Part shown: positions 1 to 8,161 of the stretch, piece by piece
Layout of the letters: each line of letters starts with the position of its first letter
Position numbering within the stretch: position 1 is the stretch's first letter
Assembly (NCBI GenBank): GCA_036556425.1
Contig: DATBJJ010000120.1
Span: 16,540 to 80,539, forward strand
Direction: 5' to 3'
DNA from: DATBJJ01 sp036556425
Lineage (GTDB): Bacteria; Acidobacteriota; Vicinamibacteria; Vicinamibacterales; 2-12-FULL-66-21
Length of the DNA stretch: 64,000 bases
Translations under genes and position numbers: made by a program
Notes under the pieces: model-generated
Seen by the model: only the letters and a program-made list of their open reading frames with translations
What the model was told of the DNA's origin: nothing
Database searches by the model: none

Positions 1-846
1 TTCGGCAACATTCGCTTCGGCGATGACGACGCGTTCGAGCGCGCCCGGCCGGTCGTCACGCTGACGATCGCCGGCGCGCGATCGAAGTTCGTGCTCGGCA
101 CCCTGACGACGCCGAAGGCCGCGAAGCCGTCCGGTCCCGATCGCACCGGCCCGCACGGCCTGCTGCCGCCGATGCAGCGCGAGACTTTGGCCTTCGATCG
201 CCCGTACGAGGCCGGGCTGGCGTGGACGTTCGAGGGCGAGCGACTTCGCCACGAACTGTGGATCGATTGGCAGCGTCTCAACACGGCCGAGCATCGAGAG
301 CGCTTCGACGCCGGTGCCGCTGCCGACATTCGACTCTCACCGGCGATCGCGATTCCGTTTCAGCTCCATATCGTCCACGAAGGCGGCCAGTTGTTCCCGT
401 CAGGCCCGGTCGCCGACAGCTCCGCGCTCGCAACCGGCCTCGTGCTCGACGGAAAGATCCATCGTCTCGATCGCGCGACTCTCGAGCTCTACGCGGCGGG
501 CTCGCGCTTCGTGCCGGATCGATCCAGTCCGGATCGCACGCGCAACGGCGCCGCGTTCTTCGGACGGGCGTCCGCCGAACGCGGTCCCTGGCGCGGACAC
601 CTGATCGTGTGGCGCGGCAAGGACTTCATCAAGGATGAAGGGGATCCGAACTATCTCTCGATGAGACGCGATGGCACGCGCTACCGCGGCATGCGCGACT
701 ACGCGGAAACCGGTCTCACGCGCTCGTTCACGCCGGCCAAGGACGTGATTCTCGAAGCATCCGCGAGGCTCCATCGCATCGAAGATCGCTACGAGTACTC
801 GTTCCGCATTCTGGCGGCTGTCGCCGTCGCGGTGAAGCTTCGTTAG
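1..846 (+). CDS. Putative outer-membrane barrel-like protein, C-terminal part (5' end outside window)
   Basis: The frame is open from the first base, so this is the 3' end of a longer gene and its start lies upstream of the window. About 281 residues are visible. They contain many short stretches with alternating hydrophobic and polar residues, and the chain ends in an amphipathic strand (VAVAVKLR). Both are typical of outer-membrane beta-barrels or porin-like proteins. No enzymatic motif is visible. The stop codon overlaps by 4 bp the stop of the convergent small barrel gene. Assignment as an outer-membrane protein rests only on composition and strand pattern, so a secreted beta-sandwich is also possible. 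Confidence 0.5.
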   Translation, partial: FGNIRFGDDDAFERARPVVTLTIAGARSKFVLGTLTTPKAAKPSGPDRTGPHGLLPPMQRETLAFDRPYEAGLAWTFEGERLRHELWIDWQRLNTAEHRERFDAGAAADIRLSPAIAIPFQLHIVHEGGQLFPSGPVADSSALATGLVLDGKIHRLDRATLELYAAGSRFVPDRSSPDRTRNGAAFFGRASAERGPWRGHLIVWRGKDFIKDEGDPNYLSMRRDGTRYRGMRDYAETGLTRSFTPAKDVILEASARLHRIEDRYEYSFRILAAVAVAVKLR

Positions 847-1457
847 TACCGGAAAACGACGCCGACGCTGGCGTTCCAGTAACTGAGCTGAACGCGGCCG
901 AGCGCGATCTGTTCTTCGCTCGTGCTTGGCCTGAGGTTGCTGAAGTACCGCAGATCGAATCGCAGGCCGGCGCGATCCGTGAGGAAGCCGACGGCTCCGC
1001 CGCCGACGTTGTATCCCAGGAGATTCGTCTTCACCGGAAGCAGATTGAATTCGTCCTTCGACGAGGCGTTCAACAGGCCGAGGCCGCCGGACACGTACGG
1101 GCGCAGTCCGTATTCCGTCCACTTCCGCGGCGTCGCGAGGACGACGTTGCCCATGAGCGCGAACGCGCGGCTCGACACGACGTCCGGGCGGTCGGGCGGC
1201 GGATTGTCCTGCTGAAAGAATCCAGGCGTGTAGAGAGCCAGGCCTTCGACGCCGATCGGTCCGGCGCCCAGCATCGTGACCGCCGCGCCTACGCTCCAAT
1301 CGGCCTTGCCGACCGCGCTCTCGTTGTCGAGCAGCGTCGTCTCGCCGTGAAACGTGATGCCGAGGAACGGAGCGATTTGCCAGTCCGCCGCAGCCCGCGC
1401 AGGGAGACCCGGAATCAGGATTCCGACACAGATCAGAATTCTGATTGACGCTCGCAC
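843..1457 (-). CDS. Small outer-membrane beta-barrel protein
   Basis: This 204-residue protein starts with GTG and carries a clear signal peptide (residues 1-24, cleavage after an Ala-rich stretch). The mature part begins WQIAPFLGITFHG and shows repeated amphipathic strands with glycine turns (PYVSGGLGLLNAS, NVGGGAVGFLTDRAG). It ends in an aromatic C-terminal strand (SVGVVFRY), the usual signature for barrel insertion by BAM. Size and layout resemble the OmpW/OmpA-like eight-stranded barrels annotated as porin-family proteins. It lies 6 bp downstream of the degenerate beta-lactamase-fold gene on the same strand, so the two are probably cotranscribed. No ligand or transport role can be read from the sequence. 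Confidence 0.75.
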   Translation of the reverse strand: MRASIRILICVGILIPGLPARAAADWQIAPFLGITFHGETTLLDNESAVGKADWSVGAAVTMLGAGPIGVEGLALYTPGFFQQDNPPPDRPDVVSSRAFALMGNVVLATPRKWTEYGLRPYVSGGLGLLNASSKDEFNLLPVKTNLLGYNVGGGAVGFLTDRAGLRFDLRYFSNLRPSTSEEQIALGRVQLSYWNASVGVVFRY

Positions 1458-1463
1458 GAGGGA

Positions 1464-2525
1464 TCAGGTGTAGAGACGAAGGAAGAGCGTGGCGAACAGC
1501 GATTTGGTGACGTCGCCGGCATCGAGCTGGAACGGCGCGCTCAAGCCGTCGCTGTTGGCCAGGAGAATCAACGTGAGGTCGCGCTGCGGGAGCTTCACGA
1601 TGAGCGACGAGTACGCGTTGGCGATCAATCCGAAGTGCCAGACCACCGGCTCGCCGCGATAGGTCTGCACGAACCACCCCAATCCCATGGGCATCGGCGC
1701 GCCGAGCGCGCTCGGGCTCGGCGTCCATGCCATCGCGAGCGTCTCGTCGTGCAGCAGGATCTCGCGATCGAGCGCCGCGTCGAACCGTGCGAGATCGCGG
1801 ACCGTCGACACGAGACCGCTCGCGGCGTTGATGCCTTCCGGCTGGAGCTCCGTGCGCGTGAGGCGTCCGCGCTTGTCGACCTTGTACGGAATCGCCATCC
1901 GTTCGAGCACGCGACGATAGCGATCGAGGACCTCGTTCGCGAAGATGCGCTCGGGCAGGACGCTGGCGCTCGTGAGATCGCGTCCCGGCACCGAATCCTT
2001 CATCGCGAGACGCTCGAGCACGCTGACCGCGACGCTCTTGCGATACGGCTGCGGAACGCACGCCTCGACGACTTGCGTCAGGCGCGAATAGCGATCTGGA
2101 TCGTAGTGGAACTCTTCGCCGTTGTTCGCGGACGTGTGATTCAACACCTGGCGGATCGTCGCGTTCTGCTCGGAGACGCTTCCGCCGTGGCGCCGAATCG
2201 GATCGTCGACGTCGAGGCGCCGCTGTTCGGCGCACTGCAGCAGCAGCACCGAAGCGATCGTCTGGCTGAGATCCGCAATGGGGTACGGCGTATCGGGCGT
2301 TGCGCGGATGCGCGATTCCTGGTTCTGAAAACCAAGCCCGCGCTCCCACACGATCTGTCCGTCCTGGACGAGCGCAGCGGACATTCCGGGAATCCCCGCT
2401 TGCACCCTGAGCGCTTCGAGATAGCTCTCGAACGGGATCAGGGCATTCGTCTGGGCCTGGCGTGCGAGGACGCCAGGTGCAGTGAGTGTCAAACAGGCGA
2501 TGAGCAGGGCAAGTTTTGCACGCAC
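1464..2525 (-). CDS. Exported serine beta-lactamase/DD-peptidase-fold protein with a degenerate active site
   Basis: The protein (353 residues, GTG start, signal peptide about residues 1-22) matches the beta-lactamase class C/esterase-like family along its length: an early IPGMSAALVQDG stretch, the PYPIADLSQTIA segment, LNHTS, and a late WHFGL followed by an LPQRDLTLILLANS strand. In active members the nucleophile and general base form SxxK. Here the aligned residues are D85-L-S-Q88, so both Ser and Lys are missing. The YxN motif aligns to YDP, so its Asn is also lost. Only the HxG motif (HFG) is kept. By family knowledge it should not hydrolyse beta-lactams or peptides, and binding, sensing or scaffold roles are more likely. 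It is followed after 6 bp by the small barrel gene. Confidence 0.8.
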   Translation of the reverse strand: MRAKLALLIACLTLTAPGVLARQAQTNALIPFESYLEALRVQAGIPGMSAALVQDGQIVWERGLGFQNQESRIRATPDTPYPIADLSQTIASVLLLQCAEQRRLDVDDPIRRHGGSVSEQNATIRQVLNHTSANNGEEFHYDPDRYSRLTQVVEACVPQPYRKSVAVSVLERLAMKDSVPGRDLTSASVLPERIFANEVLDRYRRVLERMAIPYKVDKRGRLTRTELQPEGINAASGLVSTVRDLARFDAALDREILLHDETLAMAWTPSPSALGAPMPMGLGWFVQTYRGEPVVWHFGLIANAYSSLIVKLPQRDLTLILLANSDGLSAPFQLDAGDVTKSLFATLFLRLYT

Positions 2526-2579
2526 GGCTGGCCGGAAGCCTCTAGTTTAACCTAGGTCGGCCGTTCGGCGGGGAGGCGG

Positions 2580-5576
2580 CTAATGGATGATTTCGGCGAG
2601 GGCGCCGCGGCCGCCGAGCGAGTCCAGATGGTGCTCGTCGATGGACTGCTCGAGCCGGGTGAAGGTGCGCTCGTAACGCATCCGGGCGCGCCGGGCCGAG
2701 TCGTGCTGGGCCGTTCGCTCGAGGAGCGTGGCGGTGACCGCTTCGATGCGCCAGGAGGCGAGCGGCGCCTCGATGCCGCGGGTCTCGCGGCGCGCCTGCC
2801 GCAGGTGGCGCTCGGCGTCGGCGAACGCGTCGCGCTCGATCGCGACTTGCGCGGCGGCAACGTGTACGCGCCCGCGCCAGGTCCGCTCCGGCATGCGCGT
2901 GGCTTCGCCCTGCGCGAGCTCTGCTTCGCGGGCCGCCCCCTCGAGGTCACCGCGCTTCATCGCGAGCTCCGAGAGATACATGTGGAGCTGCGCCTTCCAG
3001 AACCAATCGAGCACCAATCGCTCGCGGTTGTACCAATCCCTCAAGCGCCACAGATCGCGCTCGGCGTCGTCGAGGCGTCCTTGTCCCAACGCGGACGCGC
3101 CGCCGATGACGAGCGACATCTGCAGCGGATACGTGCAGCCGACGAAGCCGTCGATGAGCGCGCGATCGACGAGACTCAACCGGCGCGCCTCGTCCCAGCG
3201 CTGCCCTTCGAGCGCGATCCACGCTTGCAGCAGCCGCATGGACACCGCGTAGTGCGTGCGGCCGCTCTTGTCGCCGATCGCGGCGCCTTCGGCGGCGACG
3301 TCGATCGCGTCGCCCCATCGGCCGAGGTGCAGCGCGGCGAGACCGAGCAGGTAGTAGCAATGAATCGAGTCCGAGAGATTGCCGCTCCGCAGCGCCGACG
3401 GCAGGAGCCTGCGGCCCGTGGTCCACGCGTGTCCGTACGCGGACCGCCACACCTGCAGGAAGAGCAGACGGATCGCGAGCGAACGATAGTCGTCGGTTCC
3501 CGTTCGCGGCAGCGCGCGCCAGATGTCGAAGCAGCGATCCGCGATCGCGTCGGACCAGCCGTCGAAGGTCAGCTCGGTGATGCCCGCCGTGACAGCGGCG
3601 GATGCCGCCAGCGTTTCGTCGGTCGCGAGCGACGCGGCCTCGCTGATTTGCCGCGCGAGCGTGAGCGACTCGCTCTGTGAGATGCCGGCCTGCGCTTCGG
3701 ACAACGCGAGCAGCGCGCGAATGCGATCGTTCGGCCGGCGCTCGTCTTCGGCGCGCCGGACGACGCGAGCGAACGTCTCGATCGCGAGCGGCGCGTCGCC
3801 GGAGGCGAGTTGCGCCTGACCGAGCTCGATGAGCAGCGGCATCTCGACGCGATGCCGCTCCTCGGCAGGGAGGTGCGCGGCATGCGCCACCGCGCCGTGC
3901 AGGAGCGCGGTCGCCTCCTGCGGCGTGTACCGCTTGCGCGCGTTGTCGGCGGCGAGCCGGAAGTACCGTGCCGCGCGCGCGTGATCGCCCGCGCCATGGA
4001 AATAGCAGGCGAGATCGCACGCGACTTCCTGCTCGCGCCCCTGGAACAACCGCTCCGTCGCGAGGCCGGCGCGGAGATGCGCGTTCGCGCGTGCCGCCGC
4101 GTCGCTGCGATCGAACACGATCTCCTGGAAGAGACCGTGCTTGAACCGGTACAACGGGCTGAACATGCCGTTGGCCAGCTCGATCACGCCTTCGCGCGTG
4201 ATGAAGCGATCGCGCCGCGCGAGCGCCTCGAGGACCGGCTCGAGCGTCAGCTCGTTCGTGTTCGCGGCCTGCGCCGTCATCCACAGCGAGAACTCGACGC
4301 CGATCACGCTCGCCGCGGCAATTGCAGCGCGCTCGTCCGGGGCGAGCTCGTCGAGCTCGCGCGTCACGGCCGTCGCGAAGCTCGCCGGGATCGTGGCGTC
4401 CAGCGCCTCCGGCGAGATCTCGAGGCGCCATCCGTTGTCGCCCGCGGTGATGTGTCCACGGCGCACGAGATGAGCGACGGCGGTGGCGAGGAAGAGCGGA
4501 TTGCCGTGCGTCGCGCGATACAGGATCGTCGACGCGCGGCTCGAAATCTCCTCGCCGAACCGCTCGTCGAGATATTGGTCGACGTCCTGCTGCGTGAATG
4601 GCTGCAGGCGGATGTGCGTCGCGCCCGCGTGCGCGGAGAGATCCGCTTGCGCACGCCGCAGCGCGCCAGCCGACGGCGTGGCATCGGGCGGACGGCTCGT
4701 CGCGAGGATCAGCAGCTTCGCGCGATCGGGCCGCTGGCCGAGCGTATTGATGATCTCGATCGTCGCGGGATCGGCCCAGTGGATGTCCTCGATCCACAGG
4801 ACGAGCAGCGATTGCTCGGCAATGGCCTCGATCGCGGTGACGATCTCGCGCAGCATGCGCGAGGCAGGCACGACGTGCGCGGCGCCGATCGGTGCGCGCC
4901 AGCCGTCGCCGGCAATCTGTGGCAGCCGCGGCAGCCAGCTCGGCGCGTGCTTCGCGAGCACCGTTCTGATCGAGTCGTCGTCGACCGATCGCCCGAGACG
5001 ATTCAGGATCTCCACGATCGGCGCGTAGGGTTCGGAGGGACCTGAGACTTTCGCGCAGTTCGCCCACGCCGCGCGCATCGCGTGACGCGTCGCGGCCGCG
5101 CGAAGGAACGCTTCGCACAGCGACGTCTTTCCGATTCCGCCTTCGCCGTTCACGAACACGACGCGCCTGTTCGACGCGGCGGCCGCGTCGAACGCCGTCA
5201 GCAGCAGCTCCATCTCTGCGTCCCGGCCGACGAAGATCGGCGGCGCCGCGGGCACGGGCAAATCGGTCGGCGCTTCGACGACGGGCGCGATGAAGATGTA
5301 GCCGCGCTTGACGATGCTGCGGATGTACTGCGGCCTCACCGGATCGTCGCCGAGCGCGCGGCGGATCTCGCCGACGAGCACCTTGACGTTGTCGGGATGG
5401 ACGTAGGTGTCGGGCCAAACGGCGCCGAGCAGCGCGTCCTTCGACACGACGTGCCCGGCATGCTCGACGAGCACGCGCAGAATCTCGACGGCTTTGCGGG
5501 TGAGCGGCACGCGCGCGTCGCCGCACCAGAGGGAATGTCCCGAAACGTCTAGGCGGAAGGGAGCAAAATACTTCAC
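2580..5576 (-). CDS. Winged-helix DNA-binding / AAA ATPase / helical-repeat transcriptional regulator
   Basis: This 998-residue regulator starts at GTG 5576 (MKYFAPFRLD). Residues 1-105 form an OmpR/CadC-type winged helix (SKDALLGAVWPDTYVHPDNV, then a KRGYIFIAPV wing). An AAA_16-type ATPase follows with a Walker A motif NGEGGIGKTS at 143-152 and a Walker B segment LLVLWIEDIHWAD near 257-269. The remaining roughly 550 residues are Ala/Leu/Arg-rich helical repeats of TPR type. The layout is that of STAND-like signal-integration regulators (MalT/AfsR logic), where ATP binding and repeat-mediated ligand binding control DNA binding. It is divergent from a TonB receptor gene 177 bp away, and an 11-bp direct repeat lies between them. 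It is a paralogue of the shorter regulator at 10219-11733. The inducer is unknown. Confidence 0.85.
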   Translation of the reverse strand: MKYFAPFRLDVSGHSLWCGDARVPLTRKAVEILRVLVEHAGHVVSKDALLGAVWPDTYVHPDNVKVLVGEIRRALGDDPVRPQYIRSIVKRGYIFIAPVVEAPTDLPVPAAPPIFVGRDAEMELLLTAFDAAAASNRRVVFVNGEGGIGKTSLCEAFLRAAATRHAMRAAWANCAKVSGPSEPYAPIVEILNRLGRSVDDDSIRTVLAKHAPSWLPRLPQIAGDGWRAPIGAAHVVPASRMLREIVTAIEAIAEQSLLVLWIEDIHWADPATIEIINTLGQRPDRAKLLILATSRPPDATPSAGALRRAQADLSAHAGATHIRLQPFTQQDVDQYLDERFGEEISSRASTILYRATHGNPLFLATAVAHLVRRGHITAGDNGWRLEISPEALDATIPASFATAVTRELDELAPDERAAIAAASVIGVEFSLWMTAQAANTNELTLEPVLEALARRDRFITREGVIELANGMFSPLYRFKHGLFQEIVFDRSDAAARANAHLRAGLATERLFQGREQEVACDLACYFHGAGDHARAARYFRLAADNARKRYTPQEATALLHGAVAHAAHLPAEERHRVEMPLLIELGQAQLASGDAPLAIETFARVVRRAEDERRPNDRIRALLALSEAQAGISQSESLTLARQISEAASLATDETLAASAAVTAGITELTFDGWSDAIADRCFDIWRALPRTGTDDYRSLAIRLLFLQVWRSAYGHAWTTGRRLLPSALRSGNLSDSIHCYYLLGLAALHLGRWGDAIDVAAEGAAIGDKSGRTHYAVSMRLLQAWIALEGQRWDEARRLSLVDRALIDGFVGCTYPLQMSLVIGGASALGQGRLDDAERDLWRLRDWYNRERLVLDWFWKAQLHMYLSELAMKRGDLEGAAREAELAQGEATRMPERTWRGRVHVAAAQVAIERDAFADAERHLRQARRETRGIEAPLASWRIEAVTATLLERTAQHDSARRARMRYERTFTRLEQSIDEHHLDSLGGRGALAEIIH

Positions 5577-5638
5577 GTCCGGTCCGTATTGTGAACGTAC
5601 AGGTTCTACAAAAGGCCGGCCGGGCCGGGATTTTCCGC

Positions 5639-5659
5639 AAATCCTACCAAAATCCTACC
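5639..5659. promoter_or_regulatory. 11-bp direct repeat between divergent regulator and TonB receptor
   Basis: AAATCCTACC occurs at 5639-5648 and again at 5650-5659, a spacing of 11 bp or about one helical turn. OmpR-type winged helices usually bind direct repeats with this phasing. Its position between the regulator gene and the receptor gene makes it a candidate operator for the regulator's own product. This is inference; no promoter elements were identified with confidence. Confidence 0.35.
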
Positions 5660-5753
5660 GGCAATCGCCGGTACTCGCGCCGCGTCCACCAAGATCGTTA
5701 GTCCGCGACATAATGCGAAATCCGGGCGGCGGCGGCGCGCGTAGTTCAGACGA

Positions 5754-8114
5754 ATGACCCGAATCAACCGAGCCATCCAAGCGGTCGTGGCGATTGCCAT
5801 CGTCATGAGTGCGTCCGCGACGTGGCCGGCCGCCGCCGAAGCACGACAAGCAGCCATTCGTGGCGCGATCACCGATCCGAACGGCGGTCCGCTTCCTGGC
5901 GTCACGGTCGAGGCATACCGCGTGGGCGGCGATCAGCGTCGCTCCGTCGCCATGACGTCGCCCGACGGACGGTACGAACTGATCGGCCTTCACCCAGGGA
6001 CGTATCAGCTCCGCGCGACGCTGTTGAACTTCGCGACGTTCTCCAGGCGCGCTGTGGTGAGCAGCGATGCGCCCATCACGATCGATGCAACGCTGACGCT
6101 CGCGATCAACGCGGACGTGACGGTCACGGCGCGCGGCTCGTTCGTCAATCTCGCGGACGTCCCAAACCCCGAAGCAAGCTTGATCGGCGTCGCCTTCGCG
6201 TCGTCGCAGGGCGCGGTCACCGCGGCGCAGCTCGAGGCGCGTCCGACGATGCGCACGGGAGAAGTGTTGGAGACCGTGCCGGGCGTCGTCATCAGTCAGC
6301 ACAGCGGCGAGGGCAAGGCGAATCAGTACTACTTGCGCGGGTTCAACCTCGATCACGGCACCGACTTCGCGACGACGGTGGCTGGCGTGCCGGTCAACCT
6401 GCCGACGCACGCGCACGGGCACGGCTACTCGGACGCGAACTTCCTCATTCCGGAACTGGTCAGCGGCGTTCAGTACTCGAAGGGTCCGTACTTCGCCGAT
6501 CAAGGAGATTTCTCCTCGGCGGGGTCGGCCAACATCAACTACACCGATTCGCTCAGTCGCATGTTGGTGCGCGTGAGCGGCGGCGAAGACGGATGGGCCC
6601 GTGCGCTCGTCGCGGATTCCCCGCGCGTCGGCGGGGGACGGTTGCTATACGCGTTCGAGTTGGGCCGCAACGACGGACCGTGGACGCGCCCCGATGACTA
6701 CAGAAAGCTCAATGGCGTACTACGATACAGCCGCGGCGATTCGCGAAACGGCCTCTCGCTGACGGGAATGGCGTATCGGGCGCTGTGGAACTCGACGGAT
6801 CAGATTCCGCAGCGTGCGATTGATGCCGGCGCGATCGATCGCTTTGGCGGAATCGACGGCACCGACGGCGGCGATACGGGTCGTTACTCACTCGCGTTCG
6901 ATTGGCAGCGATCGGGCGTCGCCAGCGTGACGCGCGCGACCGCGTATGGATTCCGGTACGGCCTCGACCTCTTCTCGAACTTCACGTACTTCCTCGACGA
7001 CGAAGACAACGGCGATCAGTTCGAGCAGAAGGACCGCCGGTTCGTCAGCGGCGGCCGTGTGACGCACCGCCGCCTCGGCACGTGGCGCGGACGAACGGTT
7101 CAGCAGACGTTTGGCGCGCAAATCAGGAACGACGACATCGGCACGGTCGGTCTCTATCACACACGCGCGAGAAACCGATTGTCCACGGTCCGCGAGGATG
7201 CGGTTCTGCAGACGAGCGGCGCGGTGTTCTATCAGAATCAGTATCAGTGGTCGCGATTTCTGCGGAGCGAGCTTGGCCTTCGCGCCGACGTCTATCGTTT
7301 CCGCGTTCGCAGCGACACGCCGGTCAACTCGGGATCGTCTGCGGCCGGGATACTCAGCCCAAAGGCGGGCGTCGTGCTTGGACCGTTCACGGGCACGGAG
7401 CTCTATCTGAACGCCGGCACCGGCTTTCACAGCAACGACGCGCGCGGCGCCACGATTGCGATCGATCCGGCGACCGGACTGCCGGCGTCACGAGTGACGC
7501 CGCTCGTGCGCGCGACCGGCTCGGAGATTGGGCTGCGAAGCGTCGCGCTCCGCCGCACGCAAGTGACGTTCGCGCTTTGGACGCTCGCTCTCGAGTCCGA
7601 GCTGTTGTTCATCGGCGATGCAGGGACCACGGAGGCGAGCCGGCCGAGCCGGCGGACCGGCATCGAGGCAACGGTGTATCACAGCCCTGCGACCTGGCTC
7701 ACGTTCGATGCGGATCTCGCGTTGTCGCGAGCCCGATTCACCGATGGCGACGCGGCCGGCGATCGCATTCCGGGATCGGTCGAGACGGTGATCTCCGCCG
7801 GCGCTGCGGTGAAAAACGTCAGGGGATTGTTCGGGAGCGCACGGCTCCGATATCTCGGGCCGCGCGCGCTGACCGAGGGCAACACGGTCCGATCGCGGGG
7901 GACGAGCCTCGTCAACACACAAGCGGGTTATCGCATCACGGACCACGTGAGCGTCGTCCTCGACGTCTTCAACGTCGGAAACTCGCAGGTCAGCGACATC
8001 GACTATCTGTATGCGTCGCGCTTGCGCGGCGAGCCATCCGGCGGGATCGAAGACATCCATCTGCACCCCGCGCTTCCGCGCACGGCGCGCTTTAGCCTGC
8101 AGTTCGATTTCTGA
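5754..8114 (+). CDS. TonB-dependent receptor with N-terminal carboxypeptidase-regulatory-like domain
   Basis: This outer-membrane active transporter has 786 residues. A signal peptide (about 1-31, ending before RQAAIRG) leads into a CarboxypepD_reg-like domain (about 35-115: GAITDPNGGPLPGVTVEAYR and GLHPGTYQLRATL). The plug follows, with VLETVPGVVISQHSGEG and YYLRGFNLDHGTDF, and includes a histidine-rich HAHGHGYSD segment. The rest is a long beta-barrel ending in a Phe-terminated strand (RFSLQFDF) as expected for BAM recognition. Such receptors take up iron chelates, cobalamin, metals or glycans in a TonB-dependent way; the substrate here cannot be named. The clustered histidines near the plug surface could contact metal, which is a guess. 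It is divergent from the large winged-helix ATPase regulator, the obvious candidate controller. Confidence 0.88.
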   Translation: MTRINRAIQAVVAIAIVMSASATWPAAAEARQAAIRGAITDPNGGPLPGVTVEAYRVGGDQRRSVAMTSPDGRYELIGLHPGTYQLRATLLNFATFSRRAVVSSDAPITIDATLTLAINADVTVTARGSFVNLADVPNPEASLIGVAFASSQGAVTAAQLEARPTMRTGEVLETVPGVVISQHSGEGKANQYYLRGFNLDHGTDFATTVAGVPVNLPTHAHGHGYSDANFLIPELVSGVQYSKGPYFADQGDFSSAGSANINYTDSLSRMLVRVSGGEDGWARALVADSPRVGGGRLLYAFELGRNDGPWTRPDDYRKLNGVLRYSRGDSRNGLSLTGMAYRALWNSTDQIPQRAIDAGAIDRFGGIDGTDGGDTGRYSLAFDWQRSGVASVTRATAYGFRYGLDLFSNFTYFLDDEDNGDQFEQKDRRFVSGGRVTHRRLGTWRGRTVQQTFGAQIRNDDIGTVGLYHTRARNRLSTVREDAVLQTSGAVFYQNQYQWSRFLRSELGLRADVYRFRVRSDTPVNSGSSAAGILSPKAGVVLGPFTGTELYLNAGTGFHSNDARGATIAIDPATGLPASRVTPLVRATGSEIGLRSVALRRTQVTFALWTLALESELLFIGDAGTTEASRPSRRTGIEATVYHSPATWLTFDADLALSRARFTDGDAAGDRIPGSVETVISAGAAVKNVRGLFGSARLRYLGPRALTEGNTVRSRGTSLVNTQAGYRITDHVSVVLDVFNVGNSQVSDIDYLYASRLRGEPSGGIEDIHLHPALPRTARFSLQFDF

Positions 8115-8161
8115 GTTGTAGCCTCAGGCCTACGCCACGCAGTGTCAATCCATTCCCACTA

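Noticed and set aside
400..5640. Very long antisense open frames opposite the beta-lactamase-like and regulator genes
   Set aside because: They are Arg-rich, lack family motifs and ribosome sites, and mirror clear genes on the other strand; GC-rich DNA gives such frames routinely.
8115..8161. Terminator between TonB receptor and antiporter genes
   Set aside because: Only a weak interrupted hairpin (GTAG/CTAC) is visible and there is no T-run, so I do not call it.
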